Of a stretch of 64,000 nt of DNA, positions 41,730 through 50,002 are shown one piece after another (the first letter of the stretch is position 1; the number at the start of each line of letters is the position of its first letter). Made by a program: the position numbers and the translations under genes. A model generated the notes under the pieces. That model was not told the DNA's origin. It did not search any database and saw nothing but the letters and a program-made list of their open reading frames with translations. This DNA comes from Sphingobacterium gobiense (GTDB taxonomy: Bacteria > Bacteroidota > Bacteroidia > Sphingobacteriales > Sphingobacteriaceae): NCBI RefSeq assembly GCF_002980575.1, contig NZ_PVBS01000001.1, forward strand, positions 1,426,001 through 1,490,000, given 5' to 3'.

Positions 41730-42751
41730 GACTGTATATAGGGAATTTTTACAATAAACATTTGCTCGTTACGCTCAACCGTAACTTCTTTCGCATAGAT
41801 TTTATAATGCTTGGTAATGTATTTTAACCCAATTCCACCTTTATCTGCACTGCCTGACGGCTGGATATTGTTTTCGACCGTAATGTATTCGTTATCAATA
41901 TTAATTGTGATATTTAATGTCGATTCTTCAGTTGCGGTATTGTGCTTGAATGCGTTCTCTATGAGCAGTTGAAGGGTAAGGGGGATTATTTTATTCTGTT
42001 CGCTGGACGATATTCGATTTACCGTGAAAGTAAATGAGTTTTCAAACCTCATCCGCATCAGGAATATATACGAATCCAGCGCATTCAATTCTTCCGCAAC
42101 GGACACTGTCGGTTGTTGCGTGAGGGATAGTACGTACCGATAGGTTTTTGAAAGGGCTTTCGTAAACTTATTGGCATTTTCCTGATTTATATATATCAGA
42201 GAAGACAACACATTCAGGGAATTAAACAGGAAATGCGGATTTATTTGTGATCTCAGCGTTTCGTGCTGAAATAGGAGAACCTTACGTTTGGCCTTCTCGG
42301 AATCTGCTATGGCTTTTTGTTCAGACTGGAAATAATGGATCAACTCAAATACTAACAGAATAGGGATATTTGTTGACATAGCAAAAGCAAACTTAACAAG
42401 GAAAGTGGGCAGTCCCTCTTGCGGAATGAGAAATACATCATATATCAGAAAATTAAATATCCACAATAATGTCAGGCATATCAATGTTATACCCACAATA
42501 TCTGCCACAATGCGCAAAAATATATTCTTAGAATAAGGCAGGTATTTATTTAAAAATAGTAATAGGCGGTAATCTGCTATACACATCGCAAAGATTACCA
42601 CATAGTGAGCCGATAACTGCTTATGAAAATTAGTCCATAAATCTTCTTTCATCAAAATAATACTAAACAGCATCTGGCACAAAGCATATATCAGCGTAGA
42701 AAAGAAAAAGATGACCAGTCGCTTTAGATTTATTTTTTTTATTTGAACCAT
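41726..42751 (-). CDS. LytS-type sensor histidine kinase
   Basis: A 341-residue kinase with four TM helices (about 13-33, 48-68, 84-106, 119-140), a short coiled linker, the His_kinase domain with phosphoacceptor H173 in RSQINPHFLFNSLN, and HATPase_c (LTLQLLIENAFKHN, SADKGGIGLKYI). No sensory domain beyond the membrane helices, so it may sense the membrane itself. It forms a pair with the overlapping LytTR regulator. Confidence 0.92.
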   Translation of the reverse strand: MVQIKKINLKRLVIFFFSTLIYALCQMLFSIILMKEDLWTNFHKQLSAHYVVIFAMCIADYRLLLFLNKYLPYSKNIFLRIVADIVGITLICLTLLWIFNFLIYDVFLIPQEGLPTFLVKFAFAMSTNIPILLVFELIHYFQSEQKAIADSEKAKRKVLLFQHETLRSQINPHFLFNSLNVLSSLIYINQENANKFTKALSKTYRYVLSLTQQPTVSVAEELNALDSYIFLMRMRFENSFTFTVNRISSSEQNKIIPLTLQLLIENAFKHNTATEESTLNITINIDNEYITVENNIQPSGSADKGGIGLKYITKHYKIYAKEVTVERNEQMFIVKIPYIQS

Positions 42752-43245
42752 TCTTCAAAAATAAAATTTCCATGTAAGATTTATTGAAAAGTGCTCTTAC
42801 TTTCCGATGAAGTTCATTATTTAGGAGATGAATTTTATGTGCCGGCTGTTATTCGTCTTGTACGAGGTGCTGTAGAACGTAAGTTCCTGGACTGTCCATT
42901 CTAAGGTGTAGAACGCATGACGGACTATTTGAGACAAGATTCCCCCACAGTCCCGATTATATTATGATGAAGAGGTGTAAATGGTAAGTAAGATGGTTCT
43001 TCGCCAATTTTGATTTAGCGATTATATGATAGGCGGTTCTAAATTTCTTGATAACCTCCAAATATATGCAAAAAAAACAACCCGATCAAGAGAAACTTAG
43101 TTTATATTTGTTCTATAAATCGTTCACTTCAATAGTAAAAATTATGGGTTAAAACATTATTGTTGGTTTGAAATCTATGTCAAGGATATAGAATATACCA
43201 GAAATGAACACTTCGAAATGTTTTCAATACGTTAAAAAAATTATT
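42752..43245. other. Intergenic region with a DinB fragment and other decayed pieces
   Basis: Bases 42955-42976 are identical to the last 22 coding bases of the dinB gene (32706-32727; DYIMMKR). Just upstream the plus strand has an open piece (SDEVHYLGDEFYVPAVIRLVRGAVERKFLDC) that I cannot name. TATATTTG (43103-43110) is a possible -7 box for the DoxX gene. Confidence 0.45.
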
Positions 43246-43617
43246 ATGAAAATCATCAAATTTATTCTCTGTTTGTTATTTGGAATACTGTTCGTGAATG
43301 CGGGACTTGACAAATTCTTACACTATATGCCCATCCCCGAAATGGATGCTGAAATTATAAAAATTGGCGAAGCTATGATGACAATTAAATGGATTATTCC
43401 ATTAACGGGATTCATTGAAATTGTCGGTGGAATTCTATTTATTTTTCCCAAAACAAGAGCCTTGGGTGCAATTGTCATCTTACCGGTAATGGTCGGAATC
43501 GTCATTCATAATATTATTTTTATGCCCAGCGGACTAATCATGGCAGGTATATTGTTCCTCATTAATTTATGGGCTATATACGACAACCGTGAAAAATATA
43601 GATTGTTAATTTCATAA
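43246..43617 (+). CDS. DoxX-like small membrane protein
   Basis: From the ATG at 43246 the protein has 123 residues; an upstream ATG at 43204 would add 14 residues ahead of the first helix and is less likely. Four TM helices, with FGILFVNAGLDKFLHYMPIP and IPLTGFIEIVGGILFIFP typical of DoxX/SURF4-like proteins. It is followed 11 nt later by an SRPBCC gene and likely forms an operon with it and the DinB lipoprotein. Confidence 0.78.
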   Translation: MKIIKFILCLLFGILFVNAGLDKFLHYMPIPEMDAEIIKIGEAMMTIKWIIPLTGFIEIVGGILFIFPKTRALGAIVILPVMVGIVIHNIIFMPSGLIMAGILFLINLWAIYDNREKYRLLIS

Positions 43618-43628
43618 AATAAAACAAA

Positions 43629-44078
43629 ATGAAAAAGCTACAGTACAAAACAAACATCAAAGCTCCTAAAGAGGTGGTATATGAAAAAATGCTAGGGAGA
43701 GCCACCTATAAACAATGGACCTCGGAGTTCAACCCTACTTCTGATTTTGAGGGTGGGTGGAACAAGGGTGATAAAATCCGGTTTATTGGTATTTCCGAAG
43801 AAGGAAAAAAAGAAGGAATGCTTGCCCAAATAGCAGAAAACATCCCAAACGAATACGTATCTATACGTCACTATGGGCTTGTGGACGGAAACAACGAAAT
43901 CACCGAAGGGCCGGCAGTCGAGGCCTGGACACCGTCGTTTGAAAACTATACATTTTCGGAAAACGGGGGTATCACGACGGTGGTCGTCGAGGTGGATACC
44001 AATGAAGAATACTTCGAATATTTCAACGAAGCATGGCCCAAAGCGCTCAATAAGTTAAAAGAAATCTCAGAGCAATAA
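43629..44078 (+). CDS. SRPBCC-family ligand-binding protein (AHSA1/polyketide cyclase-like)
   Basis: A 149-residue START/Bet v 1-like fold protein: YKTNIKAPKEVVYEKMLGRATYKQWTSEFNPTSDFEGGWNKGDKIRF at the start, and a C-terminal helix FEYFNEAWPKALNKLKEISEQ. It would bind a hydrophobic ligand; function unspecified. Middle gene of the DoxX-SRPBCC-DinB group. Confidence 0.82.
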   Translation: MKKLQYKTNIKAPKEVVYEKMLGRATYKQWTSEFNPTSDFEGGWNKGDKIRFIGISEEGKKEGMLAQIAENIPNEYVSIRHYGLVDGNNEITEGPAVEAWTPSFENYTFSENGGITTVVVEVDTNEEYFEYFNEAWPKALNKLKEISEQ

Positions 44079-44125
44079 GGAAAAAATATTCGCAAGTTTA
44101 AACAAAAACCTAAAAAAACAAAGTA

Positions 44126-44770
44126 ATGAAAATAATAGCATTTATAGCGGCAGTAATCTTGTTATACGGTTGCAATGGGCAACAGCAAAAATCGAACACG
44201 GACACTTCGCAGCACAGCGAAACGACCAGCGCGTCAGACGATAAACAACGTATCAAAGATTATTTTGATGAAACCTACCAAGACATCATACAAACAACGC
44301 AAGGCCTCACCGAGGAGCAGCTGAACTTCAAGGCTTCACCCGAAAAATGGTCGGTTTTGGAATGTGTGGAACACATTGTCATTACAGAACCGATGTTGTT
44401 TGCAGGGGTAAAAGAAGCAATGGAAAATCCGGCCACACCTGAGAAAAGAAGCGAAATCAAGTTGAGTGACGACGAAATCCCCGCCATGTTGACTAACAGA
44501 GATTATAAAGCCACAGCTCCGGCTGAAATGACTCCTGTGGGAAAATATAAAGATGTAGCTTCGGCCCTATCGGATCTTGAGGAACAGCGCAACATGATTT
44601 TTGCCAATTTGGAGAACTACTCGATCGATGATATGCGCAGTCGTGTGATAGAAGCCCCCTTTGGCAGTATTGACGCTTATCAATTTATGTTATTTATCCC
44701 CGGACATGCTGCTCGGCACACCTTACAGATGGAAGAAGTGAAAGCCGACTCGAATTTCCCAAGTAAGTAG
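44126..44770 (+). CDS. DinB_2-family lipoprotein
   Basis: A 214-residue protein with lipobox LLYGC (Cys16) and a polar linker (~17-45), then a DinB_2 four-helix domain: LTEEQLNFKASPEKWSVLECVEHIVITE, with metal-site histidines in ECVEHI and PGHAARHTLQ. Lipidated, so periplasmic or outer-membrane facing. It follows the SRPBCC gene by 47 nt. Confidence 0.82.
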   Translation: MKIIAFIAAVILLYGCNGQQQKSNTDTSQHSETTSASDDKQRIKDYFDETYQDIIQTTQGLTEEQLNFKASPEKWSVLECVEHIVITEPMLFAGVKEAMENPATPEKRSEIKLSDDEIPAMLTNRDYKATAPAEMTPVGKYKDVASALSDLEEQRNMIFANLENYSIDDMRSRVIEAPFGSIDAYQFMLFIPGHAARHTLQMEEVKADSNFPSK

Positions 44771-44808
44771 GGTGATAATAGTCTTGCTCTACTCTCGCAA
44801 GTTTTTCT

Positions 44809-44851
44809 TAGTTGCGCTCTCCATCAACCGGCGGATCGGTTAGCGCAACTA
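44809..44851. other. Long stem-loop after the DinB lipoprotein gene
   Basis: TAGTTGCGCT (44809-44818) pairs with AGCGCAACTA (44842-44851), and an inner AACCG/CGGTT stem (44826-44830 with 44837-44841) extends it. It lies 38 nt after the stop. There is no U-tract, so it may be a terminator-like or mRNA-stabilising structure. The rest of the 44771-45087 gap shows nothing else. Confidence 0.5.
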
Positions 44852-45087
44852 TACCCATTCCGAAAGAAATAGAAAACATGTTCCTTTATACCATCGAAAT
44901 ATACTCATAAAACGATCATGTCATTTTGAATTTAACATACATCCTCCTTGATGAATTTTCTTCAATCGCTGAAAACTTTGTCTTTATAATTTCTTCTATT
45001 ACTCCTGAAAATTCAAACTCCCCATATACTCTATTTATATCTTTCGATATCTGTCATGGTAAGCTTCAAAAAGGGATTAATATAAAG

Positions 45088-47625
45088 TTATTTAACGTTC
45101 AATTTCTGTAAACGTCTTTTCGCTGAAGGAATGACATCATCATCTCCTTCATAATTTTCAATCACACTTTGTAACGTACTCTTCGCCTGGAGACTATTGC
45201 CTTTAACAGCATAGGTATCTGCAAGTAGAAGGAAGCTCTTGGCCACCCAGTAATCATGTGCCGCCATATTGTTGATCACATCAAAGGCTGTTTCTTGAGC
45301 CTTGTCGTACTCCTTGTTTTCATACTGCAGTTGTCCCACGCGATACCGTGCTTCTGCGCCGACCGCCGTTTGACTCTTCAGCGCGGCCAGATTCAGCTCC
45401 TTCGTGGCAGACTCCATATTGCCTTCCTGCAGCAAGGCTCGCCCACTATATAAGTGTGCCTTGGCAATTTCCTCCTTAGATGACTTATCGTAACTCTTTA
45501 CTAACTTCGCATACTTGACCGTCTGTTCCAAATCACCGAGTTCGAAATAACAAATCATCAGGTTGGTTACCGCATAGCTATAGTTAGCTTTATATGCTGA
45601 GTTGAGCTCCAGCTTTTTGAGATGCACAATAGCCTCGTTGTATTCCTTTAGGTCCAGGTATAACGCTGCCGCTGTCAGCAGGGTACTCTCCGTATACTTG
45701 CTCGTCCAGTCGTTCAGGATGATGTTCAGGTCGTGCAGCGCTTCATTCGGGTGCCCGGTATGGTACAGACTCACCCCACGGATGTAACGGGCATGTTTTT
45801 CTTGTCTGGGTTTCGGAAATTTATCAAAATACGCATTGATCGCTTCCACTGCCGGTCCGTATTCCCCCCTTGCAAACAGGGAATGGGCTACTTGGAAAGC
45901 CAGGTTATCCTGCTCCGCGGTGCTCAGATTACTGATATTGGTGCTGGTCGCGTAACGAATATAGCTCGAAGCATCCCCCTGATCTAGGTAAATGTTTTCA
46001 ATGGAACGCAGGGCTTGTCCTGCTTCATCGGTTGCGGCGTATTGCTCGACTACCTTCTGGAAGGTGGCTTTCGCCGCTTCGGTCTCACCTTTATTGTACT
46101 GGACGAGACCGATGGTCATCAACGCGCGGGGAACGTAGCTGCTACGGGGGTACTGCGCTATCATCCGCTGCAGCCCTTCAATAGCGGCATCGTAATCTCC
46201 GGTAGTGAAATATGTGTACGGGATCTCAAAGGCAACGTCATCCGCATAGTTCGAACCCGGAAATTGTTCCACAACGGATCGCAGGATGCTGAGCTTGGTT
46301 TCATTGTCGCCCTGCAACCCAAAGATAACACCTCGTTGGAACAACGCATAGTCTTGATTGGGAGCTTTGCTGTTGATCAGCTGGTCATAGTATCGGTTGG
46401 CTCGGTTGTAATTGCGCATGGACAAATATGAATCGCCCAAACGTGCGATCACGTCATGACGTACACTTTCCTCCATTGAACTTCCATCCATAGCCAAAAA
46501 GCGTTCAAAATAGTCTGCCGCTGTGCCAAAGCTGTTATTGCGGAACGCCGCATAAGCTAGTCCGTAATTTGCATAATTGTATACTTCGGTGTTTCGCGCG
46601 GCGGGCAACCGAAGGAACCGGGAGAAGTTCTCCACCGCTTCCTTGTATTTGCGCACTTCATACATCGCCTCGGCTTTCCAATACGTGGCCAACGCCGCCA
46701 TTTCTACATCAATCGGGAATTTTTCCGACCTCATGAACATGGATATGCTGTTTTCGAAAGCGCGCTCGTTATAAAACTCCAACGCGCGATAGTACGTTGC
46801 TTTTTGATAGGTTGCATTGCCTTCCTCCCCCCTGTTGCTCATCGATTCCAGCATACTTACTCCTGCGTGGAAGTTACTCGTACCTAATAAAACTTCTGCC
46901 GATAGTGTCTCCACACTTTCTTGTTTTTGGGCACCAGGATCACTATCCGCATATTCCTGAGCGATATATTCGCGGAGGACCTCCTGGGCGACCTGGGCGG
47001 AATCTAACTCGTACAAGATTTTGGCATAGTTAAACAACGCATCCACTTTCAATACCGGATCGAGATCCAGTCTCGTCGCTTTGAGAAATGCATCTCGTGC
47101 ACGTTGCTTATCACCGGTTTCCAAGGCAATATGGCCTAAAGTAATTAGTGAACCTTGATAAAAGGCATCCGAAGTTTCCAACTTCTCCAAAATAGAGGTC
47201 GCTCTGGGGTATTCGCCTGCCCGGTAGGCCAGATAGCTGATCCGATAATTGTCGATATTGTCGCGTGAAGCGTTCGGATTCCGTTTCAGTAATTCATCGT
47301 TATAAGCTTGTTTATATCGGTTTCTTGCAAGATATGTGGCGGTGGCGATCTTGCGCAGCTCTATCTCAATTGCTTCCCGGTTGATACGCATATCCGGGCT
47401 CCGGCGGACCTTTACGGCATCGGCCAGCATCGGCCGGTAGTCACGCACGACATCAATGGAATCCATAATTGTAGCTTGCCTTTCGTGCCGTTGCTCACTA
47501 GGTTGTTGTTTCTCTTTCTGCTGTTTCTCCTCTTGCTGCGCATACCCCGTAACCAGCAAAACTGAAAAGACCCCGGTAAGCAGGTATTTCAAGTATTTAT
47601 AGCCAATGCTTTCTTTCAATATCAT
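45088..47625 (-). CDS. Large secreted TPR-repeat protein
   Basis: An 845-residue protein: signal peptide (~1-29), a Gln/Glu/Lys-rich low-complexity stretch (30-50), then the motif DVVRDYRPMLADAVKVR (58-74), which also occurs at the N-termini of certain Bacteroidota TonB-dependent proteins, and at least fifteen TPR/YbgF-like repeats to the end (for example SNYADDVAFEIPYTYFTTGDYDAAI, FPKPRQEKHARYIRGVSLYHTG). It probably scaffolds a periplasmic or outer-membrane complex. It is monocistronic. GC is somewhat higher than in flanking spacers. Confidence 0.85.
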   Translation of the reverse strand: MILKESIGYKYLKYLLTGVFSVLLVTGYAQQEEKQQKEKQQPSEQRHERQATIMDSIDVVRDYRPMLADAVKVRRSPDMRINREAIEIELRKIATATYLARNRYKQAYNDELLKRNPNASRDNIDNYRISYLAYRAGEYPRATSILEKLETSDAFYQGSLITLGHIALETGDKQRARDAFLKATRLDLDPVLKVDALFNYAKILYELDSAQVAQEVLREYIAQEYADSDPGAQKQESVETLSAEVLLGTSNFHAGVSMLESMSNRGEEGNATYQKATYYRALEFYNERAFENSISMFMRSEKFPIDVEMAALATYWKAEAMYEVRKYKEAVENFSRFLRLPAARNTEVYNYANYGLAYAAFRNNSFGTAADYFERFLAMDGSSMEESVRHDVIARLGDSYLSMRNYNRANRYYDQLINSKAPNQDYALFQRGVIFGLQGDNETKLSILRSVVEQFPGSNYADDVAFEIPYTYFTTGDYDAAIEGLQRMIAQYPRSSYVPRALMTIGLVQYNKGETEAAKATFQKVVEQYAATDEAGQALRSIENIYLDQGDASSYIRYATSTNISNLSTAEQDNLAFQVAHSLFARGEYGPAVEAINAYFDKFPKPRQEKHARYIRGVSLYHTGHPNEALHDLNIILNDWTSKYTESTLLTAAALYLDLKEYNEAIVHLKKLELNSAYKANYSYAVTNLMICYFELGDLEQTVKYAKLVKSYDKSSKEEIAKAHLYSGRALLQEGNMESATKELNLAALKSQTAVGAEARYRVGQLQYENKEYDKAQETAFDVINNMAAHDYWVAKSFLLLADTYAVKGNSLQAKSTLQSVIENYEGDDDVIPSAKRRLQKLNVK

Positions 47626-47849
47626 TGTTCGTCCGTATTTCTGAGTTTTTCCAAACGTTCCTTTGCCGAGGAGATAATATTGTAATATTTCTCTAACTAG
47701 CTATAGCCAAAACTAAAGAATTCCAACCACAATTATGTAAATCGTCAGGAAAAAATTGGACGCTAAAAGGTATTTTACATACATATCCGTCACGTTTACA
47801 CCATTTAAAACTCGTTAAGCGTTGGGTAGAAATTAATAAGTACTTGTAA

Positions 47850-48044
47850 TTATTTAGTCTGATAGGTTTGTTGATAAAATCCTAACTCTGGCTTATTATT
47901 CTTGAGCTCAATCAATCCAGCCGAAGGTACTTGCTTTCCTCTAACGGAGGTACTGCATGTACCTGTGTTTAGCAAAGCTACCCAAATATTTAACTCCTTT
48001 CTGCCGCGAATCTTCTGTTGCGGCTTGCTTTTCGCTAGCTTCAT
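47850..48044 (-). CDS. Small protein (64 residues) after the susD terminator, tentative
   Basis: From ATG 48042-48044 a 64-residue frame reads KLAKSKPQQKIRGRKELNIWVALL then TGTCSTSVRGKQVPSAGLIELKNNKPELGFYQQTYQTK. The start follows the susD terminator by 15 nt; a longer start at 48074 would lie inside that stem. The basic N-terminus plus short hydrophobic patch suggests a membrane-targeted peptide. No family recognised. The rest of 47626-47849 holds only AT-rich DNA and a TAGTTTTG box (47708-47715). Confidence 0.4.
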   Translation of the reverse strand: MKLAKSKPQQKIRGRKELNIWVALLNTGTCSTSVRGKQVPSAGLIELKNNKPELGFYQQTYQTK

Positions 48045-48058
48045 CGTCTCATTTAATA

Positions 48059-48097
48059 TAAAAGAGGAGGGCAAAATTGTTTTGCCCTCCTCTTTTA
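48059..48097 (-). terminator. Strong terminator of the second SusC/SusD operon
   Basis: An 18-bp perfect stem (48059-48076 with 48080-48097, core AGAGGAGGGC) and a 3-nt loop, followed by TTAAATGAG. It begins 22 nt after the susD stop. Confidence 0.92.
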
Positions 48098-48118
48098 TAT
48101 TATTTCCTATCCTTTATC

Positions 48119-49990
48119 TTAATATCCCGGATTTTGTTCTAGCTCCGTATTCCGGTTTATTTCATCACGATGAAACGAGGTAAAATACATTTTATCATTC
48201 CAGGTTCTATTTTCGATCCCTGGGTCAATCGTATTTACGGTATAACTATAGTTGTAATTTTCTTTGTCGTATTTGTATACTGACACTTGCCTTCCTGGTT
48301 TCAATTTCCCTTCTATCCTAATAATTGTTGCTTTCCTCCCTAAGGTTTCAGGTGCAATCATCCACCGTCTAGCGTCAAAGTAACGATGTTCTTCGTAAGC
48401 AAGTTCTACTCTTCTTTCGTTACGATAACGTTGCTTTAAAGCTTCTCCTGCATCCTCGATGGCTGGCATCCCCACGCGGTATCGAATTTTGTTAAGCCAC
48501 AATCTTGCTTCGGCCTCTTCACCTAATTCAATACATGCCTCCACATAATTGAGCACGGCCTCTGTATACCGCAACAAAGGCCAAGGGATACTTTGGCGCG
48601 TATTCTGATCCTCAATGGCGGGGTCGGAATCTATAAACTTACGATAATAGTATCCCGTATAGGAGCCGTTCCAATCTTCTATGGGACTGTTCCGTGTGTC
48701 TAGTCCGTGCTGGACTCTCTTGGTTCCCGAGCCGTCACCAATCTCGTATTGGCCTGTTTGTATTTGATTATAAGGATCGCGGCCTTTTACATCATCGGTA
48801 CGCGGTTTCCAGTCTGCTCCGTCGTATAGGATGGATGCATAAAGACGAGGGTCCCTATTTTCGTAGGGAGCTGTTCTGTGTACCGCGTTTCCCCAGTTAA
48901 ATTTACTTCCGTCGATCATCTCATAATCGTCCACCAACAATTGCGTCGGCGTATTCCCTGCCCAGTTGTGGTAACCATTTGGTCCGTTATCACGACCTAC
49001 CCATCCTCCAGCTTCATCTTTTAAATCAATAAAGAATCGTCCTAAAATGAGGTCGTTCTTACCTTCGGCATCAGCCACTTTGCTGCCTCCCCCCATTGCT
49101 ATCGCGATATAATTCTCCCTTCCATCTTCCGGGGTTTCTGGCTCTGCCAAATCCAATTTATACTGATATTCCGTATACGCAACGACTGCTTTACTTGCCT
49201 CTTTGGCTCGCTGCCAACGTTCTGTTCTATCGCCACTAGTATAGCCAATATATTCGGGTGTTTTATAGCCATTGATCAGCGATGATCTAGATTTTGCTGT
49301 TGCATTATCATACAGATCACTAGCAGCATACGTTAGTACGCGGGCCTTCAACGCTAAAGCCGCCACTTCGTTGGCTCTGCCGTCAACCCTCACGACACCA
49401 TCCAGAAGAAGCGCTGCTGAGTCGCAATCACCTACAATGAACTCCACACATTCTTCAAAGGTACTTCTTTCCATCGTATAGCCTTCCGATCCCAATTGAT
49501 ATACAAAATCTACAATAGGTACAGCCCCATATTGACGTAGAAGTTGTTGGTAAAAATAAGCTCTTAAGAAATATGTTTCCCCTAGCAATTGGTTTACCAA
49601 ATCAGGGTCGTCAAACTGCGGTTCCAGTAGGTTGGCAATCGCGATATTCGTTGCCCGAATCCTCGTATACATCAAATCGAACCGATAAGTCTCCAAGATA
49701 TATCCCTGATTGGCATCGTTGGTCCGCGCTTCCGTCACTGTATTGATGTCTCTACCGGGGTGGGTAAACAACGCTTCATCTGTTAGGGAAGCCATTTGCT
49801 GTTCGAAAAAGCCGCCTACACCAAACCCATTATAAATTTCAAATATGAAAGCCTCAGCCAAAGCCCCATCGGCCCATACAAGGTCTTCAGGAACTTCTTC
49901 CAACGGTTGCGTACTCACAAAATCATCGTTACAAGACAGGAATACCATGCTTGTCAACACTATATATATACTATTTTTAATCTTCTTCAT
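48119..49990 (-). CDS. SusD/RagB-family nutrient-binding lipoprotein (second locus)
   Basis: A 623-residue SusD protein, longer than the first locus. Lipobox MVFLSC (Cys20); N-terminal TPR part (GETYFLRAYFYQQLLRQYGAVPIV) and C-terminal RagB part (PWPLLRYTEAVLNYVEACIELGEEAEARLWLNKIRYRVGMP, RRVELAYEEHRYFDARRW). It follows the SusC gene by 12 nt and is terminated by a strong hairpin. Partner of the 1151-residue receptor; the size class is typical of glycan-binding SusD proteins, but no glycoside hydrolase is present. Confidence 0.94.
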   Translation of the reverse strand: MKKIKNSIYIVLTSMVFLSCNDDFVSTQPLEEVPEDLVWADGALAEAFIFEIYNGFGVGGFFEQQMASLTDEALFTHPGRDINTVTEARTNDANQGYILETYRFDLMYTRIRATNIAIANLLEPQFDDPDLVNQLLGETYFLRAYFYQQLLRQYGAVPIVDFVYQLGSEGYTMERSTFEECVEFIVGDCDSAALLLDGVVRVDGRANEVAALALKARVLTYAASDLYDNATAKSRSSLINGYKTPEYIGYTSGDRTERWQRAKEASKAVVAYTEYQYKLDLAEPETPEDGRENYIAIAMGGGSKVADAEGKNDLILGRFFIDLKDEAGGWVGRDNGPNGYHNWAGNTPTQLLVDDYEMIDGSKFNWGNAVHRTAPYENRDPRLYASILYDGADWKPRTDDVKGRDPYNQIQTGQYEIGDGSGTKRVQHGLDTRNSPIEDWNGSYTGYYYRKFIDSDPAIEDQNTRQSIPWPLLRYTEAVLNYVEACIELGEEAEARLWLNKIRYRVGMPAIEDAGEALKQRYRNERRVELAYEEHRYFDARRWMIAPETLGRKATIIRIEGKLKPGRQVSVYKYDKENYNYSYTVNTIDPGIENRTWNDKMYFTSFHRDEINRNTELEQNPGY

Positions 49991-50002
49991 ATTATCGATT
50001 TT

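Noticed and set aside
44926..45111. 61-codon plus frame with TTG start
   Set aside because: No family, poor start, and it runs into the 3' end of the large TPR gene on the other strand.
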